Source: Myrica gale
Taxonomy: Eukaryota > Streptophyta > Magnoliopsida > Fagales > Myricaceae
Assembly (NCBI GenBank): GCA_963930655.1
Contig: OZ005605.1
Span: forward strand, 12,965,501-13,029,500
Direction of reading: 5' to 3'
Length of the DNA: 64,000 nucleotides
Shown here: positions 1-12,600 of the stretch, piece after piece
How positions within the stretch are numbered: position 1 is the first letter of the stretch
Layout: each line of letters begins with the position of its first letter
Position numbers and translations under genes: made by a program
The notes under the pieces: generated by a model
Databases searched by the model: none
Seen by the model: the letters and a program-made list of their open reading frames with translations, nothing else
What the model was told of the DNA's origin: nothing

Positions 1-600
1 TGATTATTTGGGTAATGGGAGAGCTTAATAGGTATTATAGCAATGGGGAAGGCGGGGTGGTTTTTTGTTTTACCTTTCAAGTGGACCCTGAAGATGGCAT
101 AATCAAGATGTCAAATAAATGATCTGGTTCACTTCAAATTCCCCACTTGTCCAACTGGAATCATTCTTATCTTATGCAATATTTAGTTAAACCAAGAAAA
201 CACTTCACATGGGCGTATCCACCGTAGGGAATATTATGCCAAAGGTGAACACTGTCTTTCACTAATTGTGCAAAATTGAATTTGATCCAGCTGCATCATC
301 GTAAGTAATGCACATTATTATGCAGCTCCTGACCACACTTGCAGAAGACAATAACATAACTTGATTCTGGTCTTGTTGAGTTTTTCGAGGAGGTTCCCTC
401 TTGATGTGGAGAATTCAGAGTCAAATCACTCAAGATGGCTGCCAAGGAAGTTAAAGGGGATCTTTAGATGGAGAAAGCAAAAGACTCATCTTTTCTTATA
501 TTTTTCCACTGCTTCAGAGATGTGATGCACCATTTTTTTTCTCTATTTGTTTAACACACCTGCTTCTAAATGACATTTTATATTTATCTTCTTTATGCAG

Positions 601-3600
601 GTCCTAAATGCTTGTGTCCATCAGAAACAGTGGGAAGGAGCTTTTTGGGTGTTGCAGCAGTTAAAGCTGCAAGGCCAACAGCCTTCTTCTATAACGTATG
701 GACTCGTCATGGAGGTAGTATGCTACTTTAATCACTTCTTTTGTTTCTGGCAATTGTTCAAGGCAAAGTCATTTTTCAATTGATGTTCTAATTTGCATTA
801 AGATTTACCCTTCAAGCACTAAGTGCTCTGAAGTTGACGTGTTGGAGCATACAATTGTTATTGAAAAGTAGTGCATGTAGTTGCTTATTATCATCTTAGA
901 ATTCAATTAACAATGCCATCATGGCTAGATTTCCCATCGTGATGAAGAAAATCCATTTTCTATATTTAGCAGCACATCTGCATTAATCGTATGTGTGGAT
1001 ATTTGCTGGTTATTTGTGGTAGTAATTGAAGGTACTGTAAATTCGAACTTATATTGTATGCTGCCAAATGTTTTTTTTACTTTAGCAGCATATTTGCATT
1101 AATCTTATCTGACCACCAGCATGGTAGCCCAAGTGGTATGGAGGTCTGAAATAAGGCATTCAAGAGAGGGTGTGGGGGGGAGATCCTTCGATCGAACCCT
1201 CCCGCTTCCATTATCACTTACATGCTGATGGGGCTGTGGTGACGGTCCTCCCTTCCCGGGGCAGGTAGCTATGGCTCAATCCGAACATTCTGGCAGCGAG
1301 TGGGAGTTCCTATGGTCACGTTCAGGGGGAGTTGGCACTTGTCGCCCCCTTCCACTCTTTTTATTTAGCAAAAAAAAAAGCATTAATCTTATCTGCAGAT
1401 ATGTGATGATTATTTATGATTGTATTTAAATATACTGTAAGAGACAACTTCTTTTCAAGCCCGCCTCCGGTTTACTGAATGTTGTTTGGCCCCATTGAAA
1501 GGGACTTTGACCAAAGTAAATAGTAGCTGGACATTCTGTGGCGTTTTGTTTGCAAGGTCACCTTGTGTACCAAGTAATAGTTTCAGCAACTTGCATCTTC
1601 GCTTCATAAGATGCTTCTAGCCTTTTCACGTCTGCCTCTTGTATATGTGGCTGCTTCGTATGTTATCTTTTGTTTCCCCTCGTGAAACCAGCAATGCACA
1701 CCACCACAACTGCCCTGCCATGATTGTTGACAACTACCACCATGGGTCAGTGACTAATGTGGCCACCATCATTACCATAACTCCCTGACCACTATAGACC
1801 CAACTGATCCTTCAGATCATGTCCACTGCACCTCTCCCAAGGTTTTCTCTGAAAGGAGGAGTTTGAATTTACCTAGAGTTTTACTTAGATCAGTTTATCT
1901 TGTTACCTTTCAGTTGTCATGGTGAATGGGAACCACCATTAGCTATTTACTTTTGCAGATTTCAGAAGTTTTTATTTATAAATAAAATTATTATAGCCAC
2001 TTTAAAGGATTGTATTTATAAATCCTAATGAGAAACTTCGAAAATCATTGCTTTCAGAAGATACTTAATCCTGCTAGTGCCTTCTGAATGAATATGAGAA
2101 GAAATGTATTTGAGAATGAAGTGAACCAAGGTCATAGCTAATAATCTTAATTCAAATTTTGGAAGTGTAACTTTAGGTGGCAATTGGTTGATAGAGTTTA
2201 TAACATATGTGATGGAATAGCCTTCAGCTGGAGGAAATACTTTTTTTTTTTACACTTGAGATATCATATGGTTGAAGGATTGATGAAAATGGTGGTACGA
2301 TGCTTAATATTTCATGGCTATAACCTGAAAATTTGTTTTAATTTGCAAGTGCTGACCAGGAAATCTACACCTGAATGGTTTTCACTTGAGCAGGTGATGT
2401 TTGCATGTGGCAAGTACAACTTAGTTCATGAGTTTTTCAGAAAATTGCAGAAGTCTTCTATTCCTAATGCTTTAACATATAAAGGTATCATACTTAGCTT
2501 TCTTCTTTTCGTGTGCATGCAATGGTACATGGTTTGATTATGACAGTGATGTCTTTTATACAGTTGTTGTAAATACACTTTGGAAAGAAGGTAAAACAGA
2601 TGAGGCTGTGCTTGTTGTTCAAGACATGGAAAGGCGAGGAATAGTAGGTTCTGCAGCTCTTTATTATGACCTTGCTCGCTGTCTCTGTAGTGCTGGAAGG
2701 TGCCAAGAAGCAGTAAAGCAGGTACTTTTTTCCTATGCTTTGTCTTACAATTCTACATTTTTATACTATTTCATTTATCAATTTAAGCTTTGTTACGCTG
2801 CTACGTCAACTGGAATTAGCGGTTAAGTAGTTTCCGATTGTTCAAAAGCTCAGATAATGCTTCTTTTAATTGTCCGGGAGTTGTATCACCAGAAAATATT
2901 TGTAATGCCAGAGTTTTATGTTATCTATGCAAGGTTTAATGCTCTCTTCTTTTTATTCTTCTCCATGCACCCTTTTATCCCATCACTATACATCTCTCAC
3001 TCCCCCCCCCCACTGCTATATTATTCCATGTACACCCGAAACAGCACATATACCATTGGTTTGGATCGCAAATTTCCCTAAAAACCCCTAAAAACACTAG
3101 AAGCCTTTGTATATGTAAATTTGTCTTCCTTTTTTGGGTCTCCGAGTGATTTTTTTTCCTATGCTGCATGCTTTGGAATAAAATTTTATTGAACATAAAA
3201 AAACATTGGTTTTATCTCCAAGTCAAATGAAGTAATCGGATTGATTATGAGGTAAAATAAATTGCTCCAAAATAAACACGAGAGAACATGATTCGAGTTT
3301 TGAAGAGCTCATATACATGTACGTATCAAGTTTATGCTTAGATAAAGCAACTAAACTACATGCCTTGAGGCATCCCACGGAATTATCTCTGTTTGGTGTC
3401 TCGACAGAATTTACCTGTTGTTGAATTGTAGATGTTAGAAGTACCAGGGAAAAAAAAAACTAAGGCAAGCAAGTCTTAAATCTGAACTATTAGGCATGGC
3501 AATGCAAGTTTTTTTTATTGTTGAGTTTTAGCCATGAACCTTGAATTGGTAGGCATAAATTGTATTGTCCTCATAATGTCTTTCTTCATATTATCTGTTC

Positions 3601-6600
3601 ACTATATTCTTAACATTTTCAGTCCAGCATTTTGTTTTTGTTGCTCTATACTTCTAATTTTTATGGGCAAATGACACTTCCACGGGAACTAATACTCATA
3701 TGTCAGTTGCACTCAATTTTTTTTTTTGGATAAGTAAGATAAACTTTATTAAAAAGGATGTGTAACAATACAAAGGACTATAATGAGACACCTAAACCAT
3801 ACAAGCTAAGAAACAAAGAAAATCGGGATAATCCGAGAAGGGAAAACCCAACACGCATTAGCCCAAAAATAAAGAGACTGCAACAACTTGCCTCTCAAAC
3901 ACTCCAAAGACATCCAAATCTTCAAAGCATCTACCATTTCTCTCCCTCCATAAACACCATCAAATACTAGAAGAGATCTTCTTCCAAATTGCCAAAGCCA
4001 GAGGGTTATCGAACTTCCTCTTCCAACACATGAACACATCTACCACCCTCTTAGGCATAACCCAAGAATAATTTAGGATACAAAGCACATACGACCACAA
4101 ATCTCTAGCTACTGGGGAATGAAGTAGAACGTGGTCCACTGATTCCCCATCTCACCTGCAAAGATAGCACCAATCAATCAAACATGAATCCCTCCTTATC
4201 GATAGTCAAAACTTTCCCATGAGCAGCCTCCCACACGAAGAAAGAGACTCTCGAGGGAGCAGAGGTCCTCTAAATCTGACACCATGGAAAAGACTCAGCA
4301 GAGCCACACGCAAGGAGCCATACATCGACTTCACCAAGAAGACGTCATTCTTAGAACCCAACCAAAGCAGCTTATCATCATCCCTTCTCCTTAAAACCTT
4401 TTTTCTTTTGATAAGTAAGAACTCTTTATTAATGAAAAAGAGAATTAACAATACAAGAGAAAATACTGAAAACTCTAGTGCATACAAGCTAAAAAACTTA
4501 GGAAATCCGGAAAACCCTCAAAAGGAACATCTAAGGCGGAATTAGCCCACTGAAAAAGAGAATACAACATAGAACCCCCCAAACGATCCAAAGACATGGC
4601 CTTGTCCTCAAAACATCTATCATTTCTTTCCCTCCACAAGTTCCACCAAATGCAAGCCGGAATCATCTTCCAAATGGCCACTGCGATAGGATTCTCAAAC
4701 TTCCTCTTCCAACAATATAAAACATCCATTACCTTCCTGGGCATAACCCAATCATAGTTAAGAATACTCAACACATGCGCCCACAATCCTCTCGCCATAG
4801 TGCAATGAATAAGGATATGATCAACTGTTTCTCCATCACTCCTGCATAAATAGCACCACTCAGTCAAGCATACTCCCCTCCTCCTCAAATTATCAATGGT
4901 CAGAATTTTCCTGTGAGTGGCTTCCCAAATAAAGAAAGCAACCCTAGGAGGAACCAAATTCCTCCAACATTGACGCCATGGAAAAACTCCATTGGAACCC
5001 TCCAAAAGCAGAGAATACATAGACTTAACAGAGAAAACGCCCCCTTTGGACCCCATCCAAAGCAATTTATCCTCTCCTCCTCTTCTCCTACTCCTTGAGT
5101 AAAGTAATGAATAAAAAGCCGTAAAAACCTCCATCTCCCAATCATTAATCAATCTCTCGAAATGAACATCCCACACAACTGCTCCAGATCCCACCTCCAT
5201 ACAATCAGCCACCCAAGCATTCTTGTATCGAGCTATAGCGAACAACTGAGGAAACTCCAACCTCAAAAGTCTATCCCCACACCACTTATCATGCCAGGAC
5301 CGAATTCTAGAACCATTTCCAACCACAAACTGAATGTTCTCTCTAAACAAGGGCCACCCGTTACTAATGTGCTTCCATAAGCTAACCCCATAGGAGCCCT
5401 GCGCCTCCAAAGTACACCAACCACTCTCCTCACACCCATACTTCTCCAAGATAACTGTTTTCCGTAAGCTGTCTCTCTCAGCAGAGAATCTCCAAAGCCA
5501 TTTTCCAAGTAGAGCTCTGTTGAATAAAGGAAGTCGCCTAACCCCCAACCCTCCAACTCTCAAAGGAGAACAGACTCTATCCCACCTAATGAGGTGAAAC
5601 CGGTGCTCATCACCACCACTTCCCCACAAGAAATCCCTTTGCAACTTCTCCAACCGATTAGCCACAGACACCGGAATAGGAAATAGCGACAAAAAATATG
5701 TAGGAAGGCTGGAAAGAGTGGATTTAATCAACGTTAACCTGCCCCCCTTAGAAAGATAAATGCGCTTCCAACCCGCCAATCTTCTTTCAAATCTCTCAAT
5801 GATACCATCCCAGATATGCACACATTTAAACTTAGCACCAAGAGGAAGGCCCAGGTATGTCATCGGGAGCGACGATACCCTACAACCCAAAATCTCCACC
5901 AACCCCTGAACATCGTTAACTCTCCCAATAGGAATAACCTCAGATTTGCCAAGGTTAATCCTAAGACCCGACACCGCCTCAAAGCACAAAAGTAAGCATC
6001 GCAGATTTCGCACTTGAAATTCCTCAACCCCACAAAAAATTAAGGTGTCATCGGCAAAAAGCAGATGAGAAATGCATAGGCCATCATTGCCACCTCTCCC
6101 CACCTCAAACCCCTCAATGGCATCTCTCCCAACCACCTCTTTCATCATCCGACTAAAAGCTTCCATAACAATCACGAACAAAAGGGGGGAAAGAGGATCA
6201 CCTTGGAGCAAACCTCTAGAACTCCCAAAAAAGCCATGAGGAGAGCCATTGACCATAACAGAGAATTTAACGGTAGATATACAAAACGCAATCCACCGAC
6301 ACCACTTCTCACCAAAACCACATCTCTTCAACAAATACAACAGAAAATCCCAATTCACATGGTCGTAAGCCTTGTGAATATCAAGTTTGCACATCAGCCC
6401 CGACATAGTCAAACGTAATCTCGAATCAATGCACTCATTAGCTATCAATACTGAATCCAGAATCTGTCTACCTCTCACAAAAGCATTCTGAAAAGGCGAT
6501 ATGATTTTCTCAAGAACCAACTTCAGCCTATTTGCTAACACCTTGGCGAGAATCTTGTAAACCCCTCCGACCAAACTGATAGGACGAAAGTCGCTCAAAT

Positions 6601-9600
6601 CCACAGCTCCATGTTTCTTAGGAATAAGAACAATGAAAGTGGCATTCATGCACTTAACGAATTTCCCCCTCTGAGCAAAATCATTAAACATAGCCAAAAC
6701 ATCTCCCTTAACCACCTCCCAGCACGACTGGAAAAATGCTAAAGTGAACCCATCCGGTTCCGGAGCCTTGTCTCCGTTGAGGCGACGAACTACCCCTGTG
6801 ACCTCTTCCTCCTCAAAGGGTCTTTCAAGTCAACACGCATCCTCCTCGGAAATGGAATCAAAGTCCAAGCCATCTAACGTCGACCTCCAAGAAAAGGGCT
6901 CTTTATACAAAGAGCTATAGAACTCGACAATGGTATCCGCAATAAGCGACGGGTCCTCCACATGTTCGCCCTCCACTTCCAAACTAGCAATAGAATTAGC
7001 CCTCCTATTCGAATTGGCCATGCGATGGAAAAAATTGGTGCAACGATCCCCTTCCTTAAGCCACAAGGACCTCGACTTTTGTCTCCAACTAATCTCCTCT
7101 AGCTCAATCAAATGATCCAATTCTCCCAAAACCTCCAACTTCCTCATTTTCCCCCTATCATCAAGATTCTCCTCCTCATCCAACGAATCTAAAGATGTCA
7201 ACTCACTTAACAAGGGTGACTTCCTGAAACTTAGATCCCCAAAATCCTCTTGGTTCCACTTTATCAGCTTGTTCTTCAAGGCTTTCAGCTTAGAGTCTAG
7301 CAAGAAGCTAGGAGAACCCGAAAACTCAAAGGATTCCCACCACTCCTTAACACGATCCACAAAGTCTTTCTCCTTAAGCCACATGTTCTCAAAACGGAAG
7401 GGTCGTTTCCCACTTCCAACCCTGCCATCCGCCAGAATAATAGGAAAGTGGTCAGAAAATAGACGATTCAATCTTTTCTGAGAAACCTCCGGGAATAAAG
7501 ACTCCCAAGCAGGGCAGAACAAAAAGCGATCAATCCTCGACCACGACTGTGATTCCCGGTTATTAGACCAAGTGAAGACACCCCCCAGCAAAGGGATATC
7601 CAATAACCCCATCTCAGAAATAAAATCAGAGAACTCCTCCATAGCTGAGCCCACCCCTCCGCCCCCCAAACGTTCACTAGGGAAATGAGTAACATTAAAA
7701 TCTCCCCCAATACACCAAGGATAATCCCACAAAGCCCTAATCCCTGCCAACTCATCCCACAGAAAACTCCTCCTACTATCCTCATTAGGACCATAAACAC
7801 CAGTAAACATCCATACAACCCCATTATCAAGGTTCTTAAAGACCACCGAAACAGAGAAAGAGCCGATGCACGAATCCACCAACTCCATCACCCTTGTATC
7901 CCATAATAACAAAATACCCCCCGAGGCTCCATCTGCCTCCAAACTGCACCACCTAACATGAAGACCACCCCACAACCCTCTAATAACTTCACCAGACATA
8001 ACCGACAACTTGGTTTCTTGAAGACACACCAAATCCGGTTTCCAACCCCTTAACAAATTCCCCACTCCTCTACACTTTGCTCTAGCATTAAGCCCCCGTA
8101 CATTCCAACTTATAATTTTTGGCATCATCTAATCACCATCAAGGCCCTCCCCTCAATTTTTCCCTTCTTAGAAGAAGCGATCTTCCCATCATAATTAATA
8201 GTAGACTCTAAACCCTTCAACTCTCTTACTAACTTTCCTCCCTTCTTACCAGGGATCTTAGGACTACACTGCCCCCTATCTCTCTCCAACGCAGCAAATA
8301 AACTCAGCAATTCACCCTCATAACCATCACAAGACACCCCCACCATATGCCTGAAGGATGATACCATATCTAACACCCACCCAGAAGCCCCTGTACTCCG
8401 CTGATATTCCAACCGGCCCTCACCAGGGCAGCAAATAGCCAAAGGGTCCTCATACAATTCTGGTTCCTCAGCAACCACCAAAGACAACTCCCCTACATTT
8501 CCACCCTTATCGTCAACACCAGCCAGACCAACCCCACCAACAAGGCTGCTGGACCAACCACCCAACTCGGGTTGACCTCCCCTGATCTCCCCCTCTCCAC
8601 ATCCCCGCTCATCCCCATTCAAACCCCCCAACTCAACCCCTCCAGCTAGCGCCACAGAAGAGTCAACGACAAACACCGAACCACCACCAGGAAGATTCGA
8701 CGGAAACAACTTCCCAGAGGGAGAAAAAGTCACCTCGACAGGCTCTATAGAGGAGTTTGGTGAAGATACCAGCTCCGACGAGGCCTCCGGGAAGACTCCA
8801 GTCGCCCCAACCTTCACCTCCGAAAGACCCATCACCGGCGACACAACAGAGGCATGCACCGAACCATCACCCCGCGCTCCAGAGGACGCCGGCGAAGGGC
8901 CCCCCACCGACGAGACCAAGTCTTCACCTCCAGTCGCACCTCCAGGCAGCGCAAGAGCCTCTGCGCGAAGACGATCAGAACTACGACGAGCAAACTGAAG
9001 AGACGAGCACCGGCGCAAGAACAGCCACCGGCCCATCACCCCGCGCTCCAGAGGACGCCGGCGAAGGGCCCCCCACCGACGAGACCAGGTCGTCACCTCC
9101 AGCCGCGCCTCCAGGCAGCGCAGTAACCGTTGCGCGAAGAAGATCTGAATTGCGATGAGTAACCGAAGTCGACCCACGCATGCCCGACCCATCCAAATCG
9201 TCCCGGGACCCCAAAATTTTAAGCCCAGGCGGAGGAACCTGGCTAAGGCTACCCACAACATGCTGGGCCGACCCAGCATTTTCATTGTTAACATAAACAG
9301 CACACAACCCATCCCCCTTATGCAGACCCTGCGCTGAAGGCCCAACCTGCCTCCCCAAATGGGTCTTAACATGACCCGGCCCAATCTCCACACCCAGGAG
9401 AGCTAATAACATATCGATCTCTTCTCGAATGCCCAACAACTTTTTTCTCCAACAAGGCACGTCAATCAGCTCACACCCAGCCGACTTCGCATTAAATGCT
9501 AGACTCTTGGAAAATGAGTCAACGTCCTCCTTTTGAGCATGCAGAGAAGCAGGCAACTCAATCGTCGGCTCCATGCCACCTCCAGCTACTCCACCCTCAA

Positions 9601-12600
9601 CGGCCTGAACTCTTCCATCGGCAGCCTCCCCCTTTGCTCCTTTCTTCACCATTTCAGCAAAGGATACTTCCTTATAGACTCCCGAACCATAAGAAATTCC
9701 CCTTCCATGCTTAACCTGACTCAGGTGAGAAACCACCTCCTGAAACAAAGCAACCAACTCCTTCCAACCTGCACCCCTTCTACCTTCCGGAATCATCACC
9801 ACCCCTTTCCTACGCCCCCCTCCAAATTCCGCAATGGCAACATATCTCCCAGCTTTGTTGCTGCATCTTTGCGCCAAGAAAGCCCGAGAGGCTTCATTGA
9901 ATTTCACTACAAACTCCTTATTATTATCCTCCACCTGCAGCCTACTAACCAAATTAACCATCCAGACAGCACCATATCTACCCAGAAATATAGAGCTAAA
10001 CGCTTTACGACTCCACTCTGACAGTTTCACTACTCCATTTGCTAACACTGAAACTTGGAACTCCTTTGCTTCGACACTGAATCTGCGAGAGAACGACATA
10101 ATCCCCTCTGCTAATATGTAAAAATGACAAGCTGAAAGTTGTCTATGATTTGAGTTGCAGCCCCGATCCGCAACGAGATCTCACCATGAATAAAGGAAGA
10201 GAATAAAAAAGAAAATAAACGAAGGAGGGTTCTAGAGAGAAGAGAGAGCTTCTCTCTCTAAAAATGCTAAAAGGGCTGTGATCAGAACTAATCTGCTTTT
10301 CCTTCTCCTTAAAACCTTAGAATAAAGTAAAGAAAAGAAGGTTGAAAATTCGCCAATCTCCCAGTCAGTAGCAATCCTAGCAAACTGAACATTCCAAGCA
10401 CCATAGCCGGAAGCTCTCTCCAAACAATCCACCAACATAGCATCTTTGCACTGGGCTAGGGAAAATAACAAAAGAAAAGTAAATCTCAATAGTCTCTTTC
10501 CACACCAATGGTCATGCCAAAAGCGAACTCTGAGACCACAACCCACCACAAAATGTCAGTTGCACTCAGTTTAAATTCAGTGCAACTCTGATATCATTTT
10601 GAAGGTCGTGTCACTTTATCCCCTCACATAAAAGCAGTAATCAACTTGGACAGAAATGTGTTGGAAAAAAAATCCAAAATTTTGCTTTACAGGCAGTCTT
10701 TATTTTAACTATATTGTTGTCTTCTCATACTTTTGCATCCCAATTGGCATCCATTTCAATGGATGGATTTTTCCCCATGGGGACCGAGTAAAAGTTAGTT
10801 AAGGTTTATCAACGTAACTAACAAAGAGATGGTGGGTCATGACTCATGAGGGAAATTTTATTTGGCCATTAAAGTGCAGATTGTAGAATTCAGAGAGACC
10901 ACCATGTTGGGATGGTTGTAAACAGACCGTTCCTCGAATTTCTTTTGTTTGCATTGCCACACCTAAGTATTTCAGATATGAGATTTCCTTCCCTTAGTAT
11001 TTGGTTGTCGAACCTCGAATTTCTACATTGTAACTACAAAGCTGTAGAGAAAGGCCAAGAAATAGATAATTTACCATGGAACGCCTCTAGGCATGCCATT
11101 CAGTTGCCTTGTTGAAGCATGAACTTAATACATACATGTACATCCAGAGCTTGTGACTCTACTGATGTTCTGTTGCATGTATTTTGGAACAGTTTATTCT
11201 ACCCCATACCCAGTCTGATTAGTTCTTTTGATTTGGAACTTTTATTTGGCAAAGAGAGAGGGAACGCATGTGGAGAGGAATTAAAAGAATGGCGCATTAA
11301 ACCTGAATGGCACATTAAACGTGATAACATTTTCTTCTTCGACTACCAATTGTTCTGGTGATGCAACTTGTTGACTGTGGAAATAGTTGCATTGTTTTCC
11401 CCTTTCCCTGCTTTCACCCCTTGGTATCCATCTTAATGGGATTTAATTGTTGAATAGGTACTACCACGCGTTCTATAACAGTTGAAGTTTTACATGTAGT
11501 CCAATCCAAATTCAGGGATTGGTTGATTAGATTTTATTCTATAGAGAACTGCAAACACTCTCATGCAGTAAACATATGCCACTGAAATATTTTTGGATGA
11601 GCAAAGCTCAATCACTAGGAGAACCTTTGAGACCTAATGTAGCGCACATGATGTCAGAAATGGAAGAATATAAGTTTAAGGCTTAAGGAACTTGAATATA
11701 AATTATTGATGCCTCAATTTTCTGAGACTCGCTTCGAATGCACAACGTATTTTCCACGCCCACTGACCCTTTGGTATCTTCTCATTCTACTCTCAGGATT
11801 TCCATCCTCATATACATGAATTTATCTGCTAGTGGCTTCAAAAGATAACCTCTAAAGGTATTCTAAATGCACTACGAATGTGATAACAAAGAGCCACAAG
11901 TGTAGCCTCCAATGATGAACCCTTGTATTCTTCCTACCAGGCAGAACATTCTAGCAGTATTTGAAAGGAAGAGTCTTATACAGTGGTGTGTGATGTTCCT
12001 TTTAAGTCCCTTCGTTGGGACGTACGGTTGTTTAAGGAGGCTTTCCTTTGAATCTCAACAAGGTCACATTCCCAATGACGTGATTCAAAGGTCATGCTGC
12101 TTTGCTATCCCCAGCTGATAACAGAAGTCATACATATTAGTCCCAAGCTGATAAGTATATCCTCAGTCATCCAGCATAAAAGTATTAGGATGGTTACGCT
12201 ATTAACATCTGGCCATTTTATTAATGGAAGAGGATGTACATTCTATGATGTGTGTAAGATTCATGTTTAAAAGCTTAATGACATTCTGGATGTTTTTTTC
12301 TTTCCACAGATTGAGCAGATATGTCAGGTTGCAAATAAGCCTCTAGTAGTGACTTACACTGGCTTAATTCAAGCTTGTCTCGACTCTGGACATGTTCAAG
12401 ATGGAACTTACATTTTCAGCAAAATGCAGAACTTTTGCTCGCCAAATATTGTTACTTGTAATATTATGCTGAAAGCTTACATTTTAAATGGGATGTTTGA
12501 AGAGGCAAAAGACCTGTTCCATAAGATGTCAGAAAATGGGAACCATATTGGCAGGAAATCCGATTACAGGGTTCAAGTGATACCAGATATCTACACATTC

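Larger units (their letters stand above)
4401..10300 (-). mobile_element. LINE B: full-length L1-type LINE (~5.9 kb)
   Basis: Minus-strand element with a 5'UTR (10300-10100), ORF1 (10099-8125), ORF2 (8128-4475) and a short 3'UTR ending TTACTTATCAAAAG plus A. An 18-bp perfect target duplication CCTTCTCCTTAAAACCTT lies at 4383-4400 and 10301-10318. The duplication contains TTAAAA, the kind of site L1 endonucleases nick. It is inserted in LINE A, itself in an intron of the PPR gene, antisense to the gene. The intact duplication, full length and long frames argue for a young insertion, although ORF1 has a frame-shifting duplication and ORF2 one stop codon, so this copy is probably inactive by itself. 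Confidence 0.93.
3716..10552 (-). mobile_element. LINE A: 5'-truncated L1-type LINE, interrupted by LINE B
   Basis: LINE A occupies 3716-4400 and 10319-10552, about 0.92 kb in total, on the minus strand. Its poly-A tail is seen as poly-T at 3716-3727. It is flanked by a 16-bp perfect duplication ATGTCAGTTGCACTCA at 3700-3715 and 10553-10568. Only the end of ORF2 remains: the WHDHWCGKRLL segment at 10480-10520, then, beyond LINE B, the zf-RVT region (KLLWLGSK, VKSMYG) and the 3'UTR. The reading runs on directly from one flank of LINE B to the other, which shows that LINE B entered after LINE A. It is the same family as LINE B, judged by the matching C-terminus and 3' tail. Confidence 0.9.

Noticed and set aside
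8757-9158. Plus-strand open frames over the LINE B ORF1
   Set aside because: They are shadows of the GC-rich, low-complexity ORF1 linker on the other strand.
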